Origin: Usnea hakonensis | Lineage: Eukaryota > Ascomycota > Lecanoromycetes > Lecanorales > Parmeliaceae | Direction of reading: 5' to 3' | Length of the DNA stretch: 15,344 nt | NCBI GenBank assembly: GCA_013423325.1 | Contig: BLJB01000730.1 | Coordinates: 768 to 16,111, forward strand | Shown here: piece by piece, positions 8,890 to 15,344 of the stretch | How the letters are laid out: each line of letters opens with the position of its first letter | Numbering within the stretch: position 1 is the stretch's first letter | Made by a program: the position numbers and the translations under genes | Notes under the pieces: model-generated | What the model was told of the DNA's origin: nothing | The model's database searches: none | What the model saw: only the letters and a program-made list of their open reading frames with translations

Positions 8890-10503
8890 ACTTCTCTATA
8901 TATATATTACTATCTATATATAGATCTAAATACTACTTTAGTTATATCTCCGTTAGGGTTTCTTTATTACTTATATTCCTCCTATTACGATTTCCTTCTC
9001 TAAAGCTTAAATCTTAGTAATTTTAATCTAGATTTAGATTAACTCCTTTTTACTAAGTCCTCGGCCCTAGTTTATACTCTTCTTAATCCTTTCTTAGAGT
9101 ATAGCTTTTAATTCTTCGGGTCTACTCCTTTAGATTAAGGCTATAGATTTTTTCGCCTTCGGCTCCCTTTCCCCTTTTTAGCTCCTCTTATCGTTCGTTT
9201 CCTATTAATATTAATCATAGAATAATCTTTTTTTCGCGAGCCTCCTCGCTATATATCTCTTTATCTTAGCCTTAAACTAATAGTTTATATTATATACGAT
9301 ATAGCCTTTTTTCCCGTATACCGCGTATCCTAGGGCTACTATTAATACTACTATTATATATATTCGGGTATTATATATCTAATTATATTCTATATATCGT
9401 ACTTCGTTTTTATATATTCTCGCGATATAATTATATTCCTAGTACTTATAGTACCTAATTAGGGAGGCCGCTTAGTTAAACCTCTTTATAGCTTTTATTT
9501 CCTTCGCTTTAACGAGTCCGTTTAATATTAGAGTATCTACTATCTTTAGGATTAGAAGGTTTAATATTAATAATAAGTACTTTTTTACCTTATAGCTATT
9601 AGATAGCTATCTAATTCCTATAATCTCTAGATTCGAATATTATCTTTAATTATCTTATTTAAGCCTCTTCTTTATTCCTAGCTATACGCTAATATTAACC
9701 CCCTCGACTCTAATACTATACGCTATTACTAGGTAGATCTTCTATATTACTCTAGCTAATATATACTTTTCTATAAGCTAGGACGTATCTTTTTCTAATT
9801 CCTCCTTAGCGTCTATTATAGTTATTTAAATTAGGAGGTTATTATTATAAAGATAACGCGCTATCTCTAATTAGTTAACCTCCCCTTTTTATATTCGCGT
9901 ATTCTTTAGCTTTTCTAAGATTTTTTCCGCTATTTCTTCTATACTCTTTCTATCCTTCTTATCTCTAATTTATATTAGGAGCTATCTCCGTTTTCTTAAA
10001 TCTTTAGGTTAGATCGTATAGACTATAGTACGGGAGGGGGGGCCTTTAAATATTTTAAATAGATTCCCCTAGCTCTATTTAGTAGTTAGGCTATCTTAAT
10101 ATATTAGTATATTAGTCTAGCTTTTAATCTATTCTTTTTTTTATTAATTAGTCTATTTCTCCCTTTCCTATTATAGCTCTACGCGTAATTTTATAATTAT
10201 TTTATTTTAGATTTTCGCGTATTCTTATATAACTTCTATAGACGCGTTTCCTATTTCTCGATACTTATCTAGTACTTATCTAAATAGCGTTTTAAATATT
10301 AGAAGTATTATATCTAGGCCCCCTCCTAATCTTATTAGTACTATAGGCGCGATAGTCGCGTCCTATTTTATTTCCGTATCGTTATACTTCTCTTTCTCCG
10401 AAGGAGTATCTCCCTCTACGTCTATATCTAGTAGTATCTCTTCCTTCCCTAGTTCCCTACCTATCGTGAATAGCGTCTCTTCATATTGGTTGTTATACTT
10501 CAT
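8890..10503 (-). pseudogene. LINE family B ORF1: gag-like protein with zinc knuckles (degraded)
   Basis: The ORF begins with ATG at 10501-10503 (minus strand), and the first 46 codons are open (start MKYNNQYEETLF, then an acidic stretch) before a TAG at 10363-10365. Further stops are TAA/TAG throughout. Near 9420-9307 the frame reads KNEVRYIEYNQIYNTR, a gap, then YAVYGKK: the CxxC..H..C knuckle pattern of LINE ORF1 with Cys and His as Tyr, parallel to family A ORF1 (IRYTKY..NIREY..YAVYGGRG). After the knuckles comes a charged C-terminal tail. Length, about 1.6 kb, is close to family A ORF1. It retains far more CpG and GC than the surrounding gypsy blocks, and the first ~50 bases keep CpA/TpG. 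The product would bind element RNA. ORF2 does not follow. Confidence 0.8.
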
Positions 10504-10512
10504 CTTTTTTCA
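10467..10512. other. Patch spared from RIP at the LINE family B 5' end
   Basis: Within 46 bases there are six CpA or TpG sites (GTGA, TTCATA, TTGG, TTGT, TTCATC, TTCATT), whereas the next kilobase to the left has almost none. The patch covers the start codon region of ORF1. LINE 5' ends are the least often duplicated part of the element because most new copies are 5'-truncated, so they may escape a duplication-dependent mutator; that is inference. Confidence 0.6.
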
Positions 10513-10558
10513 TTCTATTAATTTCTATTAACCCGCTTCTACTTTAGAAATCTTTTTC

Positions 10559-10572
10559 ACTATTAATCTTAT
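10559..10572. repeat. Target-site duplication, right copy, of LINE family B
   Basis: This is an exact repeat of ACTATTAATCTTAT (8814-8827). Confidence 0.88.
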
Positions 10573-11660
10573 AAGCCTATTAATAAGATATATTAATAGA
10601 TTTTATTATTAGTCTTCCTCTTTTAGAAGGATTTAATATTATATATACTCTTATTTATTACCTTATTAAAGAGAGATACTATATACTATATTTTTAAAAT
10701 AATAATAGAACCTTAATTAAGTCTTTAATATAGATTCTTTTCTAGAACTTATATTACCTCTATAGACTCTTAAGCTCTATTATATTAAATAGAGGATTAT
10801 AATTTATATCTATCTTATAGAAGAATCTATATAAAAGATTTAGAATCTAAATTAACCTCTTTATTATCTATTATCTATAAATAGATAAATAAATTAAAAG
10901 GGTAAATTAGAATATTAAAAAAGACCTCTAAACCTTTTATAATTATATATAAGATAATTAGATTAAGTAGGTTTCTATAGTAGAATTTATTAATAATAAT
11001 AATATGATCTTCTTAATCTTATTTATATCTTTTTTTATAAATAAAAAATTTAACCTCTATATAAGTTTTAATTCTAATATAACTAATTATAAAATTATAA
11101 AAAAGAGACTATAAGTCTTAAAGACTAAAGATATTATTAAGAAAATAGAAGAGATTTTAGAGTATAATAAGAAATATCTAGAAGCCTCTTAAATTATAAT
11201 AGAAAAATAAGTAAATAAATATTATAAAAAAATTTTATTTAATATTAATAATAAAGTATAGTTATCTTCTAAATATATTAATATAATAAGGCCCTATAAG
11301 GATCTAGAGAATAAATAACTAGATTTCTATAAAATTATCTAGTAACTTAATATCTTTTATTATTTAGATCTCCTTTATACTTAGTAAATCTATAATATAT
11401 TTTACCCCTAATATCTATAGAAGTATCTAGATAATCTTTTTTCTAGATAATAAAGATCCTTACTAAAGCCGAAGGTCTTATTAAAGGGTAATAAGTAGAA
11501 TATTAATAATATACTAGGCTCCTATTATTATTATAGTTATTTATAGTATAAGGCTAAATAGATAGATATTTTAAAAGATAATAAATAATATTATATAAAT
11601 AGTAATAAATTTAATAATATTAAAAAGGTAGTTTAAGAGTTCTATAAATAATATCTAAAG
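10559..11660 (+). pseudogene. Ty3/gypsy element 1, block 4: integrase core and C-terminal module (degraded)
   Basis: After the 14-bp duplicated target (10559-10572) the frame reads DILIDFIISLP (10588-10620), the DISxDFIxxLP motif that holds the first catalytic Asp (10599-10601), which is retained. YLIKERY (DRLTKxRH) follows. SRFLQ*NLLI near 10965-10995 fits the WxxLLPxAEFAxN region. The C-terminal GPY/F-like module shows V*LSSKYINIIRPYKDLENK (about 11254-11316, originally VWLSSxNIxTxRPxxKLxxK) and YYLDLLYT (YRLDLP). FNNIKKVVQEFYK (about 11605-11645) could be the end of a chromodomain (WEP..NxxNAxExVxEFH), less certainly. I could not place the other two catalytic acidic residues with confidence. 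This enzyme would have inserted element DNA into chromosomes. Confidence 0.85.
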
Positions 11661-12190
11661 ACTTTTTATTAATATTAGCCCTACTAAAATAATTTCGATT
11701 TAATAATATTTTAGATATTACGCTATTTAACTACTTTTATAGATTTAAGTTATATAGATCCTTTTTAATAAAGTACGGCCGAAGAAGAATCTATCTAAAA
11801 CTCTAACTTTTTAATATTTATATTAAATAAGGCCTACTATAGATACTTTTATTATTAATACTTATCTAAATACCCTTCTATACTATTTAATATTATTTCT
11901 AGAGTATTACTATTATTATTAGTAGCCTATATTAAAATTACCTTTTAGTATTTAACTCTATTTCTTCGAGAAAGTTTATAAATAAGGCTTCGTAATTAAG
12001 GTTAAATTTAATTTAATTTTATCTCCGCTTCTAAATTAAATATTAAATTATTATTTTATATCTAAATACCTTTTTATTAACTATTTTACTAATCTAGGAC
12101 TAAATCACTTTATTCTAAAAACCTCTAGAATAGTATAATATTATATATATAAAGAATATTATCTTTTAAAGTATATAGATATACCTTCTA
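11660..12190 (+). other. Unassigned 3' part of gypsy element 1
   Basis: About 530 bases lie between the integrase C-terminal region and the G-run that precedes the LTR. The stretch is RIP-mutated like the rest and has stops in every frame. Some longer stretches (for example around 11780-12110) could be the tail of the polyprotein or a 3' untranslated region. I recognise no motif in it. Confidence 0.4.
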
Positions 12191-12205
12191 AAGGGGGGGG
12201 GGTAA
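12191..12205 (+). promoter_or_regulatory. Polypurine tract of gypsy element 1
   Basis: AA plus ten G (12193-12202) and TAA lie directly before the LTR start. Gypsy elements use a polypurine tract at exactly this place to prime plus-strand DNA synthesis. The G-run has no CpA/TpG and so is immune to RIP, which explains how it survived. Confidence 0.7.
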
Positions 12206-12389
12206 TATTACGAGTATAACTATTTATAGGGCTAAAGAAGATATATAATCTTTTTCCTATTCAAGTTTAGCGCCTTAGTATCTCTCTATCTATATATCTT
12301 TCTTATACCTATATATAGATTTTACCTCCTTATCAATTAAATCCTCGTTATATACTACTACTAATATATGTCTAGTTGCAGTCCTAACA
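12206..12389 (+). repeat. 184-bp LTR (3' LTR of gypsy element 1, or 5' LTR of element 2)
   Basis: The left end reads TATTACGAG, which fits TGTTACGAG after one TpG-to-TpA change. The right end is CCTAACA, giving a 5-bp terminal inverted repeat TGTTA/TAACA. The last 22 bases keep TpG and CpA. The polypurine tract in front makes it the 3' LTR of element 1. However, the gag of the next gypsy element starts within about 50 bases downstream, as after a 5' LTR. No second LTR copy is in the window to settle ownership, and no primer-binding site is recognisable after RIP. Confidence 0.65.
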
Positions 12390-12424
12390 GTTTATAGATA
12401 ATATAGTAAGGAACTCTAAAGTAT

Positions 12425-13760
12425 AAAAAAAGGCTCTATAATACTTAGTAAAAACCTTTAGACTATAGCGAGATAATTATTATATACTCCTTATTAACTA
12501 AGAAGAGATAAAGGCTAAAATAGCTATCTAGAGTAAATAATTAAAAAATATTAATTAGCTACTTCTATTAGAATAAGAAATTATCGTAAAATTACGTTAT
12601 TTATAAGAAAAATAATATTAAAAAGCTAAATTATTAGTAAAAAAAAAAAAATAATTAGTAAAAGAGAATAAAGAGTTTAAGTAGAAGCTAAAGAATTAAG
12701 CTCCTATATCTCCTAAAAAAGAAGTAGACTCGGATATTAATAATAAACTAGAAGCGAGATACTTCTAGAGGTATATTCTAAATATAGTATTAAGTAATAG
12801 TTAATATTAATCTACTACTTCTATTTATATTAATTAAATAAACTTTACTACTACCTCTAAGCTAGAAGTAAATAAATAATATCTTAATATACTAATATTC
12901 TATAATACTTATAATAAGGATATATAGAAGGTATAGATACTCTATATAAAAGAAAAGTTCTATTAAAGTTTAAATCTATTCCCCTTAAAGTAAGATAAAA
13001 TTAGATATATTAAAGATTATACTAAAGATACCGCCTTTAATATAATTAAAATTTAAGTTAATTCTAGAAATAAAAATTCTTATTAGATAGTAGATAATAT
13101 CCTCCTTAATCTAGATAACTATTTTAATATATATTATTAAATTACTAAATTTAACGCTAAGCTATAAGACCCTAAATTTAGAATAGGAATAAAGAATAAA
13201 AATAAAATATTTAAAAAATTTTATACTCGCTTTATTTTAATTATTATATTATTAAATTATTTTAATATTAATAAAATAACTATCTTTAAGTAGTTTATTA
13301 CTACGTAACTCCTATATTAATTACTAGAAACTAAATATAAGATATTTAAGGACCTAGTTAAATTCTTTAGAGGCGTAAATATAGACTTCTAAATTATTAA
13401 TAGTAAGGCTAATAAAGGAAGTAGTAACGAGTCTATTAAAAAGGATACTAATTACTTAACTCCCTCTAATTATAATAATTAAAATTAATATCCCTTAATC
13501 TTAAAAGATAATATAGATTTAGAAGGAAGAAAATATATTTACCCTTTAAAAATAGTAAGTAAGATTTATAAGAAAGGTTATTACTTTAAATATTTAAAGA
13601 CTAGATATTAATTAAGTAATAGTAATATTCTATATAGAGGAGTATTATTATTAATTAAAAAATAAGTTAAGATTATTTTTAAGAGTATAAAAGTAGAGGA
13701 AAAAGGGGTATCCCTTTATACTACTTATATTAATACGCTAGAACTTAAGTTAAAAAATTA
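12425..13760 (+). pseudogene. Gypsy element 2 gag (capsid and zinc knuckle), degraded
   Basis: The gag starts after a leader of about 35 bases; a plausible lost ATG is the ATA near 12423. The first part is rich in Lys and Glu, as in a coiled or linker segment (about 12520-12720). LNLDNYFNIYYQITKFNAKL (about 13108-13170) and IFKKFYTRFILIIILL followed by FKDLVKFFRG (about 13342-13371) match the retrotransposon gag/capsid region that precedes a zinc knuckle. The knuckle near 13579-13620 reads Y-F-K-Y-L-K-T-R-Y-*-L-S-N-S, that is CX2CX4HX4 with Cys and His as Tyr; the last Cys position is Ser, a change RIP does not explain. The product would form the particle around element RNA. Ends are approximate. 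Confidence 0.7.
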
Positions 13761-15285
13761 AATATCCTTAGTAAAGTCGCTACTAGGGGTATAGAAAATA
13801 AGATATATAAATATATTACTAAACTAGAGAAATTTAACTTAGATACTACTTTAATTTATATATTTCTATCTATATATATTATTATAATAGAAGTATCTCT
13901 ATAAAAAGGAAGATAATTAGATTTTCTAAAAAAAGTATTTATAGAAAAGGATATTACTATAATAATATATCTTTTTAATACTAGAGTATCGGCTTTAAAC
14001 TTTATTAATAAGATATTTACCTTAAGATATAAATTACCTCGTATAATATTAATTAAACTATATAAACTCTAATTAGCTAATAATAAGTTTATATCTAATA
14101 TTATATATATAGTCTTATTAAAGTATAATTTTAATAACTATATTAATAAAATATAGTATTTAATTATATAATTAGAAAGATTTAATCTAGTCTTAAAAAT
14201 ATCTTAATTAAAGTAATATAATCTATCTCTTATTTTAGAAGATTATACTATAACCTTTAACTCTAATTATTATATAATATATTATCTACTATATAATAAA
14301 CTAGTTATAATACGAAACCTTATACCCCCTTATTAGAAATTATTAATATTAATAAAGAGAAAATCTATCTATATAATAATAATAAATACTAATATTATAG
14401 AGGTCTTCGCTTATATATTTATTAATATAGTTAGTAAAAAAGAAAACTAAATTATAGTAATATAACCCTAAGACTTCGAGAAATTAATAGAAGAATAGGA
14501 TATTAAGTAAAGTAAAAGGTTTATTATTAATATAGCTACTATTATAGTAAAAGACTATAAAAAGTTTTTTTATAAATTAAGAAAAGCCCCTCTTTTCCTA
14601 GATTAATTATATAATCTTATACCCCGCGCTTACTATAAATAGTTAAATATATAGAACTTTATCGAGGTAAATAAGTTTCCGTCTTATTATATAGTAGACT
14701 ATATTATTAATCTTAAAGACTAATTAGCTCCCCCTATAAAGAGAGTATATAGATTATCCTAAGACTAAGCGTCTATAATTAAAAAATATATTAAAAATAT
14801 ACTTAATAAGAATTATATTTAACTAAGTATCTCTCTATATATAGCTCCGATATTAATTATAAAGAAACTAGATAGGGGCCTAAAAATTTATATAGATTAT
14901 TAGACTCTAAACGCTTTAATTATTTCTAATTAGAATATACCCCCCTTAATTAAAGAAACTCTATTAAAACTATATATAACTAAGATTTATAGTAAGTTTA
15001 ATATTATTACTACTTTTAATAAAATTAGAATAAAAGAGAGATATAAATATAAAATAATATTTCTAATATATTATAGACTCTATAAATATACTATTATATC
15101 CTTTAGTTTATATAATATACTAGCTACCTTCTAGATATTTATTAATAAAGTATTATAAGAATATTTAGATATCTTTTATATAGCTTATCTAGACAATATC
15201 CTTATATATAATAATATAGAAAATAAATATATAACTTATATTAGAAAGATTTTAATAGAGTTATAAAAAGTAGGCCTTTATCTTT
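13760..15285 (+). pseudogene. Gypsy element 2 pol: aspartic protease and reverse transcriptase (degraded, truncated)
   Basis: The protease active site DTGAS reads NTRVS at 13977-13991, each change being a C-to-T or G-to-A transition. It is followed by LNFINKIF and KLPRI. VLKIS*L (about 14193-14215) fits the LGMPWL motif that closes the protease. The RT begins with RVYRLS (about 14742-14760), then IKKLDRGLKIYIDY*TLNAL (about 14860-14920), then FNIITTFNKIRI. The active box YLDN at 15186-15197 keeps the first catalytic Asp, the second being Asn. Protease and RT share one frame for 1.2 kb without a frameshift. The frame is cut about 85 bases after the YLDN box by the LINE end at 15284. Confidence 0.85.
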
Positions 15286-15344
15286 TTGAATTTGAATTTA
15301 TACGTCGTGTCTACCTAAACTTCGAAAGGTAATTACGGGATCCT
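15284..15344 (-). mobile_element. LINE family B, 3' end fragment (second copy), running off the window
   Basis: The TTGAAT tail and the following 39 bases are identical to 8834-8887, in the same minus orientation. The sequence continues GGGATCCT where the first copy has two undetermined bases. It keeps TpG and is not RIP-mutated. The rest of the element and its other duplication lie beyond 15344. It splits the RT gene of gypsy element 2. Confidence 0.82.

Larger units (their letters stand above)
8828..10558 (-). mobile_element. LINE family B, minus strand, lacking ORF2
   Basis: This is a 1,731-base insert with exact 14-bp duplications at both ends. Its 3' end faces left: a TTGAAT-type tail (8828-8848) and a 40-base conserved end (8849-8887). 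Its 5' leader (about 55 bases, 10504-10558) faces right. ORF1 fills nearly all of the rest. A complete element of this type should also carry an ORF2 of roughly 3 kb and a longer 3' region, as family A does; neither is here. Two N bases at 8888-8889 mark the exact join between ORF1 and the 3' end. This may be a genuine internally deleted (non-autonomous) element or an assembly artefact that skipped ORF2. Confidence 0.82.
12390..15285 (+). mobile_element. Ty3/gypsy element 2, 5' part (gag-protease-RT), degraded
   Basis: This is a second gypsy element whose RT sequence differs clearly from element 1 (for example ISFSLYNILATFQIFIN against LLFRLTNRLNSFQQYIN, allowing stops as Gln), so it is another family. 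Gag, a zinc knuckle, protease and the first part of RT are in normal order. It is interrupted at about 15284 by a minus-strand LINE end; RNase H, integrase and its 3' LTR lie beyond the window. CpA/TpG is nearly absent. Confidence 0.85.

Noticed and set aside
12193..12202. Ten-G run as a G-quadruplex or sequencing error
   Set aside because: A single run cannot form a standard quadruplex alone, and its position directly before an LTR fits a polypurine tract. Its exact length may still be inaccurate.
1..15344. Mitochondrial or plastid origin suggested by the AT content
   Set aside because: The bias is specific to loss of CpA/TpG, GC-rich islands interrupt it, and the content is nuclear Ty3/gypsy and LINE elements.
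1..15344. CRISPR, toxin-antitoxin, phage or other defence-type systems
   Set aside because: No regularly spaced repeats, no prokaryotic gene layout and no intact open frames; everything recognisable is eukaryotic retrotransposon sequence.
15338..15344. GGATCC at the window edge as a cloning-site scar
   Set aside because: It could equally be part of the LINE family B 3' region. The other copy has undetermined bases at this place, so it cannot be decided.

Overview
The window is a retrotransposon graveyard from a filamentous ascomycete (Pezizomycotina-type) genome. Almost all of it is very AT-rich, and CpA/TpG dinucleotides are nearly absent on both strands (I find none between about 101 and 874), while CpG, CpT and CpC remain. 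This is the mark of repeat-induced point mutation (RIP). Every recognisable protein is a broken relic in which Trp and Gln codons have become stops, Cys and His have become Tyr, and catalytic Asp has become Asn. I see no intact host gene, rRNA, tRNA or CRISPR array. The species cannot be named from the sequence.

Layout. (1) The oldest layer is Ty3/gypsy element 1 on the + strand, split into four blocks: 101-874 (protease end and pre-RT linker), 1653-2970 (reverse transcriptase and RNase H), 8422-8827 (integrase zinc finger) and 10559-12389 (integrase core, C-terminal module, 3' region, G-run and a 184-bp LTR). (2) Non-LTR (Tad1-like LINE) elements separate the blocks. They are a 3' end at 1-100 (+), a 5'-truncated copy at about 875-1652 (-), a full-length 5.45-kb copy at 2971-8421 (+) with relics of ORF1 and ORF2, and a second family at 8828-10558 (-) that keeps ORF1 but has no ORF2. 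The last three are each flanked by exact 13-14 bp target-site duplications. Removing each insert with one duplication copy rejoins the gypsy element. (3) Downstream of the LTR, 12390-15285 is a different Ty3/gypsy element (gag, protease, RT) on the + strand. It is cut at its RT by another LINE 3' end of the second family, which runs off the window at 15344.

Several patches do not fit the RIP pattern. A 159-bp normal-composition island (4957-5115) sits inside the LINE endonuclease. The LINE 3' ends at both window edges, the start of the second-family ORF1 (about 10467-10512), part of the truncated LINE copy (about 1551-1650) and the LTR end (about 12368-12389) also escaped mutation. Two undetermined bases (8888-8889) lie exactly where ORF1 of the second LINE meets its 3' end, so the missing ORF2 may be either a real deletion or a sequence-assembly join.

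Nothing here looks like a functioning system. The interest lies in the order of insertions, the sharp context rule of the mutation process, and the unmutated islands.
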